Positions 29,266 to 37,606 of a stretch of DNA of 64,000 nucleotides are shown here, piece after piece. Source of the DNA: Herbivorax alkaliphila (GTDB lineage: Bacteria; Bacillota; Clostridia; Acetivibrionales; Acetivibrionaceae). The DNA lies in assembly GCF_030848475.1 (NCBI RefSeq), contig NZ_JAVDDS010000001.1:124001-188000 (forward strand), given 5' to 3'. The translations under genes were made by a program, and so were the position numbers. Position 1 is the stretch's first letter; every line of letters begins with the position of its first letter. Below the pieces are notes generated by a model that was not told where the DNA came from, made no database searches, and was given only the letters and a program-made list of their open reading frames with translations.

Positions 29266-29961
29266 TTAGTATAAAAGCCTACTTTGCCTCTTGATTATTT
29301 TAATACTTTCAACAACATTATTTTTAGTATCATCTACTTGGCTACTATATGGAATTTTTTCTCCATATTTTACCCTGTCGTACATTGAAGTTACTTTTCT
29401 AAAAGGTCTGTCTAATTGATTAATTTTTTCAGCCTTTTTATAAATTTCTCCAGTGCTATAGGACTTTTCTATATTTATACCTTTAATACTCATATTTTTT
29501 AAAATAAAACCATATAAATACTTTACTTTTTCTTTGGGATTTTTAATTTTTTCTGCCTGTCTTAATGCCTTATTCATACTCGGTATTGACTCTTTATTTT
29601 TACTCTTTTTTGAAATTCCAAGAGGCATAACCCTCTCAATGCTGTCTGTATAATAACTATTTTTCTCTTCTCTACACTCAGTTTTTTCAAATAAATTTAT
29701 AATTTTTTCAGGCAATCCAGAAGCTTTATCAAACCTTTTAGAAAAAATGTTATCTAAATTGATTTGATTTTGTATTATCATAACAAAAAAGGCATATGTA
29801 AATGTAAAAATATAAAATTGATTTCTAAGATATTTTAGCTCTTCAAAATATGAAGAAAAAATCAATGCTAAAAGAATCATAACCGTGGCAACATATATTT
29901 TGACTCCACTTATTAAGTAATTATATTCTTTAAAATATGCTCTGATTGTAATCTTCTCCAA
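29266..29961 (-). CDS. Membrane protein of the DUF58-type operon (unassigned)
   Basis: 231 residues from a TTG start at 29961 that lies inside the preceding small reading frame. Two hydrophobic helices (about 17-37 and 46-66) are followed by a basic cytoplasmic or external part rich in Lys and Arg. It may correspond to the DUF4129-bearing transglutaminase-like partner usual in MoxR-DUF58 operons, in a shortened form, but no catalytic motif is visible and the assignment is weak. Position after a DUF58 gene is the main clue. The operon upstream is destroyed by transposon debris, so expression is uncertain. Confidence 0.5.
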   Translation of the reverse strand: MEKITIRAYFKEYNYLISGVKIYVATVMILLALIFSSYFEELKYLRNQFYIFTFTYAFFVMIIQNQINLDNIFSKRFDKASGLPEKIINLFEKTECREEKNSYYTDSIERVMPLGISKKSKNKESIPSMNKALRQAEKIKNPKEKVKYLYGFILKNMSIKGINIEKSYSTGEIYKKAEKINQLDRPFRKVTSMYDRVKYGEKIPYSSQVDDTKNNVVESIKIIKRQSRLLY

Positions 29962-30061
29962 ATAAAGAAACCCTCACAATACTTGCTATTGGATAAACAC
30001 TTAGAAACATGGCTACTATTGACATAATTTTAAGTATAGTTTTTCTCTTTTTTTCATTCAT
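29930..30061 (-). CDS. Small single-helix membrane protein (43 residues)
   Basis: Starts at the ATG at 30061 that overlaps the DUF58 stop (TATGAATGA) and ends at 29930, overlapping the next gene by 32 bases. The product is a basic N-terminus (MNEKKRKT), one hydrophobic helix (about 9-32) and a polar tail (FGEDYNQSIF). Overlaps on both sides fit an operon gene; alternatively this is a decayed start of the downstream membrane protein. Confidence 0.4.
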   Translation of the reverse strand: MNEKKRKTILKIMSIVAMFLSVYPIASIVRVSLFGEDYNQSIF

Positions 30062-30707
30062 AAGCATTTTCCTCCCTGTAAGGAATATAAATATCTAAAT
30101 CCCCTGGTAATTCCTCTTTTTCACTTGTATTTAATAACATTATAGAAACCATGTTCTTTCCTTTTTTTATTTTTCTTATGGTATCACATATTTCTTTTGT
30201 CAAGTAAGATGTAAGTATTATGACTTCTGTATTTGAATATTCTTTAGAAATATCATTAATGAAATACTCAAAATCCTGAACTTTTTTTAATTTAAGCCTT
30301 GCAAGAATATTCAAAAGTCCATTTATATGTTCCTGTCCAGATGCCTCTTTCGTAAGTACTACGTTTTCATTTTCATTAACAGCACTTCCATTTGTAGAAA
30401 AGCTTAATGGCATCCCCTGCCTTAATGCTTTATTAAATATAGTTGCAGCAACTTTTATTCCAAATTCTATAAATTCTTTATTAATAACAGTCTCTGGTTC
30501 ATTATCTTGAGATTGAATGTTTAAAATAACAGCAGTTCTCAAGTTAGTGGTAAAATCGTTCTTTTTCACCATGATTCTGCCTTGGTTTGCTGTTGCCTTC
30601 CAATGAATTTTATTTAAAGAATCACTTGCCATATATTCTCTTACCCCTGAAAACATAAATGGGTCATCGTTTATCCACCTTTTCACAATAGTGTCTCCTT
30701 TGACATT
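30054..30707 (-). pseudogene. DUF58 protein, 5' part lost to transposon debris
   Basis: The open frame reads ENVKGDTIVKRWINDDPF...GVREY...INKIHWKATA-like DUF58 core and runs to 30054. DUF58 proteins (about 400 residues, membrane helices at the N-terminus, partner of MoxR ATPases) have about 180 residues before this point; here the frame runs straight into the right end of an IS605-type element at about 30708. A GTG at 30686 gives a 210-residue remnant without ribosome site. The C-terminal von Willebrand-like part looks intact. The gene is therefore beheaded rather than short by design. Confidence 0.8.
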
Positions 30708-30716
30708 CTCCTCTCC

Positions 30717-31200
30717 CTAAAGGAAGAAGGATTCTTGCTTCACAAAGCTACTTAATGCAGACTCTCCACAAGCATAGTCGGTATGCCCTACCGAATTCTT
30801 AATATTAACAGAAGCATTATAGTCAGCATTAGTGGTATAGTTGCAATATTCGCACTCAAACAATGACTGACTTTTTCTATTATTTTTACTTATATGACCA
30901 CACTTCGAACATTTTAACGATGTGTTTTTTGGATTAACATATATTACATCTCCACCTAAATACTTTTGCTTATACTCTAACATAGATTGAAAACTGTACC
31001 AACCTTGCATTAATATTACCCTATTTAATCCTGATTTAGCTTTTACATTTCGTCCTGGATTTTCAATAGTACCTTTAGCTGATTTAGTCATATTCTTTAT
31101 TTTTAAATCTTCAAGTACAATTAATGCGTGGTTTTTGCAAAGCTTTGTACTCTCTTTATGTAAAAAGTCATTTCTTATATTAGCAATCTTATTATGTAAT
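30717..31200 (-). pseudogene. tnpB: TnpB (IS200/IS605 RNA-guided nuclease), N-terminal half missing
   Basis: About 160 C-terminal residues of TnpB. Visible: the RuvC-II Glu (ALIVLEDLKIKNM), the linker helix region (GWYSFQSMLEYKQKY), the zinc finger with CxxC pairs (CSKCGH...CEYC) and the RuvC-III Asp (NADYNASVNI). The RuvC-I Asp and the RNA-binding N-terminus are absent, so it cannot cut DNA. The ATG at 31247 of the long open frame lies in ISLre2 sequence and is not an original start. Confidence 0.85.
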
Positions 31201-32211
31201 TTAATTATCAGGATATAAAAATTTTGCATAGTCATTAATGTTTTCATTTAGATGGAAGTAATCAAGTATTTCAACTGCATCAGGAAATACTTCATTTACC
31301 ATGTTCCAAATCCACTGTGCTCCATCTCCAATTATTACAGTTTCTTTTATCTTTCCATATCCAGCTCTATCTGCTGCTGCAAATAAAAACTTTTTGAAAT
31401 TCCTCACACTTCCCAAGTAAGAAACGTATTCTTTGTTTGTTATTATTTAGCTTCCATCTTTTCTTATTATAACATCACTGTCTTTAAAAACTAGCCCTAG
31501 CTTCATTTCTTTCCATGTTGAACCTTTATTGTTTTCTGTTCGTTTATTTAATTGTGATCCATCTGTAAGAATATATAATCGTCCTTCTTTTAAATTTTTT
31601 ACTACTTCTTGCGGTGCTACATATTCTGGCCTTTCATATGCTAATTCTGCTTTAGTTTTTTCTTTTTCAAATACTCTTTTCCCTACTTCTTCAGATATTA
31701 TCTGTTCTTGCGTAGGGTTAACCTTAATATTTAACAGCTTTTTTATTGCTTCAGTAGCTCTTTCAAAAGAAGGAATTAATTGAGACATATACGTCATTAT
31801 TTCTGTCATTCCTTTTGTTATTCTGTGCTCTCCGTATATCTCAAGCTCTTTATCAAAAACTCCCTGTCCTTTCCGACATCTTCTGCAAAACAGCATATCT
31901 CTTGTTACAGGAACATATCCAAACATAGATAGTATGCGAGTTGTAACATCTCTTTTGGATATACCCCTTTTCTTCCCACAGGAACAAATTCTATTAACTT
32001 CACTTCTTACAACGTTGCTTAAAAATGCCCCCATCATTAGTAACACTATTTGGATAAGCGATTTCATTGTTTTTCTTGCTAATTTTTCCAAGGTAGTCAT
32101 TGTAAGTTCGCCGTTGTCATCAAGCTTCACAGCTTCTTTAGCAAATTCCTTTAATACCCATTCCATTTCACCTATGTTTTTTGATACAATAGTATCGATG
32201 TTTTTAATCAT
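31201..32211 (-). pseudogene. ISLre2-family transposase, interrupted by a stop and truncated
   Basis: The product has the family look: cysteine-rich zinc region near the N-terminus (CSCGKKRG, FCRRCRKGQG), LYILTDGSQLNKR and GDGAQWIWN (a probable catalytic Asp), and ILDYFHLNENI. A single in-frame TAA at 31447-31449 separates residues 1-254 from the rest, which continues in the same frame (ITNKEYVSYLG...). The remainder stops at 31201, so about 130 residues of a normal ~460-residue transposase are missing. Confidence 0.85.
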
Positions 32212-32262
32212 AGTCTAAGAATCCCCTTTAAATTTTAATTCACATGGGTATCTTAGACTATG
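32209..32262 (-). promoter_or_regulatory. Inverted repeat that would mask the transposase start
   Basis: CATAGTCTAAGA at 32209-32220 is perfectly complementary to 32251-32262. On the minus strand the 30-base loop contains the AAAGGGG ribosome site and the closing stem contains the ATG. IS elements use such hairpins to prevent translation of read-through transcripts. Confidence 0.65.
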
Positions 32263-32318
32263 CTTTTGTCTATTTTCAATGGAGCTTTTAAACATGGTTT
32301 TTTATTCTTCACATAAAT

Positions 32319-32390
32319 TAAATGCACCCCAATTTATTGGTTGCGTACATTTTTGAACACGATTATTAAAGGCACCTCAATTTATTCCCA
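32319..32390. repeat. Two imperfect copies of a 22-bp motif at the ISLre2 outer end
   Basis: AAATGCACCCCAATTTATTG (32319-) and AAAGGCACCTCAATTTATTC (32369-) differ at few positions. They probably include the terminal repeat of the insertion sequence; the exact end was not determined. Confidence 0.4.
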
Positions 32391-32434
32391 TATTACAGAG
32401 AGGAAAACTAGACTAAATATTTTTTATATCCCTA

Positions 32435-32465
32435 TTGACATTTACGCAGCGTCATGGTTTATATT
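32435..32465 (+). promoter_or_regulatory. MerR-type promoter/operator with 19-bp spacer
   Basis: TTGACA (32435-32440), spacer of 19 bases containing the partial dyad TTACGCAGCGTCATGG, and TATATT (32460-32465). MerR/TipA-class regulators act on promoters with such over-long spacers and this kind of GACnTTACG...CGTCA dyad. The regulator gene starts about 255 bp downstream, and the stretch between (32466-32716) is AT-rich and shows no gene. Confidence 0.6.
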
Positions 32466-32716
32466 AAATATAAGATTATTTAACGGCCGATAAGTGATTA
32501 AAAATTTATAAGCAACTAGAAAAAATGTCAAAATCTTTACTCGTTAAGAATAAATTCTAAAGAATTGAAGATATTTTAATAACTACATGTTTGGCAATAA
32601 TACTTTTACAATAATTATTTTGGATATTGCAAAATCATGTTCATTAATTCATGTATTGCATATAAACTTCATTGACTTCATGAAAAGTATTTATTGCAAG
32701 TAATAAATAAGAAGGG

Positions 32717-33478
32717 ATGAGTATGGAATACAGTATCAATAAGCTAGCGAAGTTGGCGGGAGTTACTACTCGCACCCTGCGTTACTATGATGAAATAGGA
32801 CTTTTATCTCCAAGACGGGTAAGTAGTAATGGCTACCGTGTGTATGGTGAAAGAGAAGTTAATCTTCTCCAGCAGATTTTATTTTATCGCGAACTTGATG
32901 TACCGCTAGATAAAATCAAAAGTATTATGTGGTCGGAAGACTATGACAGTATAGCGATGCTAAAAGGGCATCTGTCAGATTTAAAAGAAAAAAAGAACAG
33001 AATAGAGCTTTTGATTGCTAATTTGGAAAAAACTATTGCCTCATCGAAAGGAGAGATAACAATGAGTGATAAAGAAAAATTTGAAGGTTTCAAAAAGAAG
33101 ATAGTTGATGAAAATGAAAAGAAATATGGGAAGGAAATTCGTGAAAAATTTGGTAACAATGTTATAGATTCCAGTAATGCTAAAATGATGGGATTGACCG
33201 CTCAGCAATATAAGAAGACAGAAGAATTGTCTCGTGAAATAAACCATTTCTTAAAAATAGCTTTTGAACAGGGGGATCCAGAAAGTGAGCTTGCCCAAAA
33301 GGCATGTGCTTTGCATAGAGAGTGGCTGGGGTATTTTTGGAAGCACTATTCTAAAAAAGCACATCTTGGATTGGCACAGACTTATGTGGAGGATCCTCGG
33401 TTTAAGAAATATTACGATGACATTTCAGTGGGTTGTGCTAAATTTTTCCAGGATGCAATTAAAATCTACTGTAAATAG
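32717..33478 (+). CDS. MerR family regulator with TipAS domain
   Basis: 253 residues (251 if the second ATG at 32723 is used; AAGGG has a better spacing to that one). The N-terminal winged helix is classical MerR (YSINKLAKLAGVTTRTLRYYDEIGLLSP), followed by a dimer helix and, from about 115, a TipAS-type ligand domain (ending YVEDPRFKKYYDDISVGCAKFFQDAIKIY). TipAS domains bind drugs or other bulky ligands. Base composition is more GC-rich than its neighbours, which may mean transfer. It has its own MerR-type promoter upstream and hairpins downstream. No transporter target gene is adjacent. Confidence 0.93.
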   Translation: MSMEYSINKLAKLAGVTTRTLRYYDEIGLLSPRRVSSNGYRVYGEREVNLLQQILFYRELDVPLDKIKSIMWSEDYDSIAMLKGHLSDLKEKKNRIELLIANLEKTIASSKGEITMSDKEKFEGFKKKIVDENEKKYGKEIREKFGNNVIDSSNAKMMGLTAQQYKKTEELSREINHFLKIAFEQGDPESELAQKACALHREWLGYFWKHYSKKAHLGLAQTYVEDPRFKKYYDDISVGCAKFFQDAIKIYCK

Positions 33479-33506
33479 TTTATTTTATCCTAACATTGTA
33501 TAGTCT

Positions 33507-33532
33507 AACTGCACCTTATATAAGGTGCAGTT
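33507..33532. terminator. Hairpin terminator after the MerR gene
   Basis: AACTGCACCT (33507-33516) pairs with 33523-33532. A second hairpin, AAGCTACACATG (33541-33552) with 33560-33571, follows. Neither has a long T run, but they sit between convergent genes. Confidence 0.6.
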
Positions 33533-33559
33533 CCTGTTATAAGCTACACATGTAGATTC

Positions 33560-33591
33560 CATGTGTAGCTTTAGCCAAACGAGTTAACCTT
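33560..33591 (-). repeat. Partial IS605-end-like repeat (family C, copy 2)
   Basis: On the minus strand it reads AACTCGTTTGGCTAAAGCTA followed by CACATG, which matches 49144-49168 with two differences. Only the first part of the element is present. Confidence 0.5.
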
Positions 33592-33613
33592 ATTTACACT
33601 AAAAGTTTTTTTC

Positions 33614-35317
33614 TTAATTTTTATCCTTTACAGTTTTAACAATGTTTTCAAAACTCAGTCCGTATTTGGAGGCTATATCTTTTGCATAGCTCTTTCCCTG
33701 TGGAATTCCCTGCACTATTTTATAAGTTCTTTTAGCCTGTTCACTGTTTTTTAGTTCTTTGTTCTCTATGACGCTGGATATTAAGCTTACTACTTTACTG
33801 CCCTCTGGTATTGACGAATTAAGTTTTTCCAGATTAAGTGCCAGTTCATGAAAATGAGTAGCAAAAATTGTTCTTGCACCAAGAAGTTTTAATCCCATAA
33901 TAACTTCTTTTGAAATGTATAGACCTTCGTATGGACTGGTACTTTGTAATGATTCATTTAATAAAATAAGGCTGTATTGGGTTGCTTCATTAAATATTTC
34001 TTTTAACCTTTTAGATTCTTCTCCTAGACGACCCAATTGAGATTCAGGTTTTTCCTCAACAGGGAAATGCGTAAAAATTTTATCAACAGGACTAATAGCT
34101 GCTTTTTTACAAGGCACATAACTACCTAATTGAAACAGTATTTGAACTAGTCCAATGGCTTGAGTATAAGTGGTTTTTCCTCCTTGATTTGGACCAGTGA
34201 GTATGAATATTCTGCTATTTTTATCAAAATCAAAGTTATTACAAACTATTTTATCATTTAGTTTTTTATCTGTTTCTACATAACTCATATTTATTGCCAG
34301 ATTTATGTTGTACATTTCGTTAATCTTATACTGCCTTTTCTCTTTTGATAAAACTTCCGGCTTGCACATGTTAAGTTCCATGCTTTTCATTTTGTATATT
34401 AACTTTTCTAATCCAAGTAAAAATATAATTTCAGTTCGTAAGTCTATCAATAATCTTGAGTTAACTTTTACATACTTTGCAATGGATTTTGCAATAGGTT
34501 TTGTGGCACTTTGAGTGATGTTATCAAGTTCTTTAAAGATTGCTAATTGAAATGGATTTGGTATGGATGCAATTCTATTGTTCTTTATTGTTTCAATTTC
34601 TTTAATTTCAACAAAAGGAGAAATTCCAGTTTGTTTACTAGTGGACTTTTTCCCAAACAAACGGTTCATTAGAGTATTTTCCTTATATGGTTCTTCATTT
34701 ATTGAAACTATTGTAAACTCAAAAGGATGTAGTTTGGCGTTGAAATTAATACCAAGGGTTACACTGGATATTTTTCTCAAGCCCTTCTGAAGTTCTGGCA
34801 GTTCTTTTTCCATTGATTTAAAAACAACATCATTAGATACGTTTTTAATTTTCTCATATAATTTGTTTAAGCCAGTTGATTTAAGGTTTTTATTTGTTTC
34901 TTCAAATACTTTTTTTAGTTGAGTTATACAGCTAATATATGTATCCAATTCTCCAACTCTTGAGGCCGTTTCCTGCAATATAATCTCATGGAAGCTTCTA
35001 TGTGTACTTATAATTAACAATTCATCCATCAAAGGAAGTATATTTTTAAAACAAGAAACTATTTGAGGATTATTAAGTAAATCTTCAATAACATCAAGTC
35101 GATACTTGATTACATTAGTATCTTCACTCAAATTTGTTAAGAGATCCTTAACAGATATTGTATGATGAGTATCTGGAGATAGTGCATTTGCAAGTTCTTG
35201 TAATTCCAGATTTGAAATCATATCACAGTTATCAGAAATAACCTGTTCAGAGTTCCTAAATACTTCTTTACTTGGCCAAAGCAAACTAATAAATTCATTT
35301 AAAGAATCTTCTGTCAT
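33614..35317 (-). CDS. MutS-like ATPase
   Basis: 567-residue member of the MutS superfamily, lacking the mismatch-reading N-terminal domain and the Smr nuclease tail of MutS2. The N-terminal ~370 residues are helical clamp/lever-like; the C-terminal ATPase has Walker A GPNQGGKTT (about 380), a Walker B-like SLILLNES with Glu replaced by Asn-Glu order, TSPYEGLYIS, and ATHFHELA. Short MutS-like proteins of this kind are common in Firmicutes and their role is not settled. Start at 35317; TTTCCCCC on the plus strand gives a GGGGGAAA ribosome site. Alone on its transcript, convergent with the MerR gene. Confidence 0.85.
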   Translation of the reverse strand: MTEDSLNEFISLLWPSKEVFRNSEQVISDNCDMISNLELQELANALSPDTHHTISVKDLLTNLSEDTNVIKYRLDVIEDLLNNPQIVSCFKNILPLMDELLIISTHRSFHEIILQETASRVGELDTYISCITQLKKVFEETNKNLKSTGLNKLYEKIKNVSNDVVFKSMEKELPELQKGLRKISSVTLGINFNAKLHPFEFTIVSINEEPYKENTLMNRLFGKKSTSKQTGISPFVEIKEIETIKNNRIASIPNPFQLAIFKELDNITQSATKPIAKSIAKYVKVNSRLLIDLRTEIIFLLGLEKLIYKMKSMELNMCKPEVLSKEKRQYKINEMYNINLAINMSYVETDKKLNDKIVCNNFDFDKNSRIFILTGPNQGGKTTYTQAIGLVQILFQLGSYVPCKKAAISPVDKIFTHFPVEEKPESQLGRLGEESKRLKEIFNEATQYSLILLNESLQSTSPYEGLYISKEVIMGLKLLGARTIFATHFHELALNLEKLNSSIPEGSKVVSLISSVIENKELKNSEQAKRTYKIVQGIPQGKSYAKDIASKYGLSFENIVKTVKDKN

Positions 35318-35481
35318 ACTTGTTTCCCCCGTTTACACTATGAAAATATTGCTTATAAATGAATGATTGTAACAGTAAAGAACAATACATCTATTTACCT
35401 AGCACATTAATATTGTTACATAAGAAAGCAGATAATGTCAACAAATAAAGGGTTTAACTTAAATAACATGCACCTTTGTGT
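35318..35481. other. Intergenic stretch upstream of the MutS-like gene
   Basis: AT-rich. It holds the leftward promoter of the MutS-like gene; no strong consensus boxes were identified and no coding was seen. Confidence 0.4.
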
Positions 35482-35686
35482 TTGGGCGTATGTTATTTAT
35501 GTGAATGAAAATATGGAAGAAACATTGTGGAGCAAGTTGTAGAGCGTGTTAATACGACGAGGAAAGGGAGAGCATTGTTTGAGCGATAGCGAGATTTGCT
35601 CGACCCCGAGGAGTATTTACACGCTCTAAACTGCGTAACTTTAGTTTCTGGAATATTGTTCTTCACATTTAATATATACACCCAAT
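35482..35686. repeat. 205-bp long-hairpin repeat element (MITE-like)
   Basis: The two halves are imperfect reverse complements along almost their full ~90-base length: outer GGGCGTATGTTATTTATG pairs with CATTTAATATATACACCC, middle TAGAGCGTGTTAATAC with GTATTTACACGCTCTA, inner GAGCGATAGCGAG/TTTGCTC hairpin at the tip. The copy at 21711 keeps only outer parts. A 62-codon minus-strand frame through it is a by-product of the structure. No transposase is encoded. Confidence 0.7.
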
Positions 35687-35699
35687 AAATTGATTCTTG

Positions 35700-35728
35700 T
35701 TGTTAATTCCCTTTAAATCAATTATAAT
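35700..35728 (+). promoter_or_regulatory. Sigma-A-type promoter of the binding-protein gene
   Basis: TTGTTA (35700-35705), a 17-base spacer and TATAAT (35723-35728). The transcript would start near 35735 and have a leader of about 170 bases. Confidence 0.65.
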
Positions 35729-35734
35729 AGAAGC

Positions 35735-35880
35735 AGGTGCACTTCGACCGTAAACTTAAACGTTGATTCATCTTTAGTTTCTGTAGTAGAAAGCTTTTTT
35801 GGAGGTGCAGAATCCTAGTTAAACCCTAAATATACTGGGAAAGGTAGATAAGATGGGTACCCCATAGGATTAAGGAAATG
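35735..35880 (+). promoter_or_regulatory. Structured 5' leader (possible regulatory RNA)
   Basis: The leader contains AATCCTA (about 35811) pairing with TAGGATT (about 35867), enclosing CCC...GGG and the hairpin ATGGG-TAC-CCCAT. Upstream a TTTCT/AGAAA hairpin is followed by a T6 run, like a weak terminator. GGTGCA occurs twice (35737 and 35805). It matches no riboswitch class that I can recall by eye. Confidence 0.35.
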
Positions 35881-35904
35881 TTATGGAAAGTAAGGAGATA
35901 GAAA

Positions 35905-37422
35905 ATGAGAACCTATAGAATAATATTAAATCTTATAATTTTAAATTTTATATGCCTCTTTATGCTCTCATGCTCCATTATGTCATCCCAAGAAACCAAT
36001 ACCCATGAAAAAGGCAAAAACAGCGAATGTTCAGAACTACCTCCTTATCATATTGTCTGGTATCACATTAATACACCTCAAAAGGATACTGAATTAGTTT
36101 TAGAAGAAGTAAATAAATACCTGAAAGAAAAGATAAATGCAACTTTAGAGATTCGTATGATAGGCTGGCAGGATTATGATAGGGAAATAGATGCAGTTAT
36201 TGCTTCGGGTGAACCCTATGATATCTGTTTTACTGCAGCCTATAAAAATTGCTATACTCAGAATGCAGCCAATGAAACATTCATTGAACTAGATTTCCTT
36301 TTAAAAGAACACGGTAAGGGCATATTAAAAAACTTAGATCCTATTTTCTTTGAAGGTGCAAGAGTGAACGGTAAAATATATGCTGTACCCGCCAACAAAG
36401 AGATAGCTCATCAAAATGCATTAATGTTCAATAAAAAATACGTTGAAAAATACGGATTTGACCCTTCTGATATATCCAGCCTTTATGATATTGAACCAAT
36501 GCTTAAAATCATAAAAGAAAAGGAACCAGACATTATTCCCTATGCAGTTCAATCTGCTTACACCAATGCACCATCATTGCCTTTTGACACTATTATGGAG
36601 AATATTCCAGGAGCCCTATATTATGATAACAGAACGGAATATGAAATTATAAATCAATTTAATACACCGGAATATAAAGATTTTTTTACTACAATGCGTA
36701 GGTGGTATCTGGCAGGTTATATCCCTAAAGAAGCAGCCTTTGCATTGCAGTTGGAGGATTATGAAAAGAGTGGAAAATGGTTTGTTTCACCATTAAGCAA
36801 TGTACCCCATTCTGATATAACTTTAAAAATGAGATTTGGATATGAAGTAGTGGTTGTCCCACTGCAGAATCCCATAATAGAAAATCGTGACTGTCAGGGT
36901 TCTATGCTCGCAGTTTCCAAAACCTCACAGGATCCTGAAAGGGTAATGATGTTTTTAAATTTATTGTACACAGACAAGTATCTTTATAATCTAATTGTCT
37001 TTGGAATTGAGGGAAAACATTACATTAAGAAATCTGAGAATATTATTGAATTTCCTGAAGGTATCAACCAGCATAATTCTTCATATACCATTGCACCCTT
37101 TACTTTGGGAAATATGTATTTATCATACTTTGACAAAAGATATCCCCCTACAATTTGGGAAGATTACAAAAAATTTAATCAATCAGCAGTTGAGTCTCCT
37201 CTTTTAGGATTCAATTTTGATCCAACTCCTGTCAAAAAAGAGATTTCAGCAATTCAAAATGCTTCATATGAATACTGGGGTCCCCTTGTTACTGGAGCTG
37301 TTGATCCAGAGGTATATTTACCAGAAGCAATATCTAAATATACAGCTCTTGGACTTGATAGAGTAATAGAAGAACAGCAACGGCAGCTGGATGAATGGCT
37401 GGAGCTAAAGAAGGAAAAATAG
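35905..37422 (+). CDS. ABC-type carbohydrate-binding lipoprotein
   Basis: 505-residue extracytoplasmic solute-binding protein. A lipobox at LFMLSC places lipidation at Cys23. The body has the family-1-type binding-protein layout (DYDREIDAVIASGEPYDICFT; GKIYAVPANKE; ALMFNKKYVEKYGFD; CQGSMLAVSKTSQDPERVMMFLNLLY) and a C-terminal half like DUF3502-type LipO proteins. GTAAGGAG precedes the ATG by 8 bases. No permease or ATPase gene is adjacent, so it is an orphan here. The YesM/YesN pair and CBM2 esterase close by suggest a plant-glycan-related theme. A hairpin follows the stop. Confidence 0.85.
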   Translation: MRTYRIILNLIILNFICLFMLSCSIMSSQETNTHEKGKNSECSELPPYHIVWYHINTPQKDTELVLEEVNKYLKEKINATLEIRMIGWQDYDREIDAVIASGEPYDICFTAAYKNCYTQNAANETFIELDFLLKEHGKGILKNLDPIFFEGARVNGKIYAVPANKEIAHQNALMFNKKYVEKYGFDPSDISSLYDIEPMLKIIKEKEPDIIPYAVQSAYTNAPSLPFDTIMENIPGALYYDNRTEYEIINQFNTPEYKDFFTTMRRWYLAGYIPKEAAFALQLEDYEKSGKWFVSPLSNVPHSDITLKMRFGYEVVVVPLQNPIIENRDCQGSMLAVSKTSQDPERVMMFLNLLYTDKYLYNLIVFGIEGKHYIKKSENIIEFPEGINQHNSSYTIAPFTLGNMYLSYFDKRYPPTIWEDYKKFNQSAVESPLLGFNFDPTPVKKEISAIQNASYEYWGPLVTGAVDPEVYLPEAISKYTALGLDRVIEEQQRQLDEWLELKKEK

Positions 37423-37471
37423 TGCTGACTAACAATTATATTTTAGTATTTAAAATTATATTAATCAGCAC
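37423..37471. terminator. Hairpin after the binding-protein gene
   Basis: GTGCTGA just after the stop pairs with TCAGCAC near 37465-37471, enclosing an AT-rich, partly self-complementary loop. It merges with the repeat element that follows. Confidence 0.5.
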
Positions 37472-37570
37472 TAAGGAATACCTTAGAAATAACGCCCTAT
37501 TCTCAAGGATAAAATCCTGATGATTTAACGGGTTTTGGACGATGAGAATCGGATGTTATTTCTTAGTTAT
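37471..37570 (+). repeat. 95-bp palindromic repeat (family A, copy 1)
   Basis: AAATAACGCCCTATTCTCA at the left is the imperfect complement of TGAGAATCGGATGTTATTT at the right; between them is AAAATCCTGATGATTTAACG followed by GGTTTT, itself partly palindromic. Near-identical elements are at 53191 (minus) and 61680. It sits between two convergent genes. Confidence 0.85.
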
Positions 37571-37606
37571 TACTAAATTAAATTATCAACACTATTTTTA
37601 AATACC

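Larger units (their letters stand above)
30708..32390 (-). mobile_element. Mosaic of truncated IS605-type and ISLre2-type insertion sequences
   Basis: From right to left on the minus strand: ISLre2 outer region, transposase cut near codon 336, then the C-terminal half of a TnpB and its right end (GGAGAGGAG, 30708-30716), then DUF58 sequence. The two transposon genes join at about 31195-31205, where the ISLre2 frame ends in a stop and the tnpB frame becomes recognisable. Neither has a complete gene or second end, so the mosaic is immobile. Confidence 0.8.

Noticed and set aside
35493-35681. 62-codon minus-strand frame
   Set aside because: It lies entirely within a long inverted repeat, has no ribosome site and no protein-like pattern.
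35735-35880. Lysine or other named riboswitch
   Set aside because: AGGTGC is shared with the lysine riboswitch start, but the rest of the conserved core is absent; no class was assigned.
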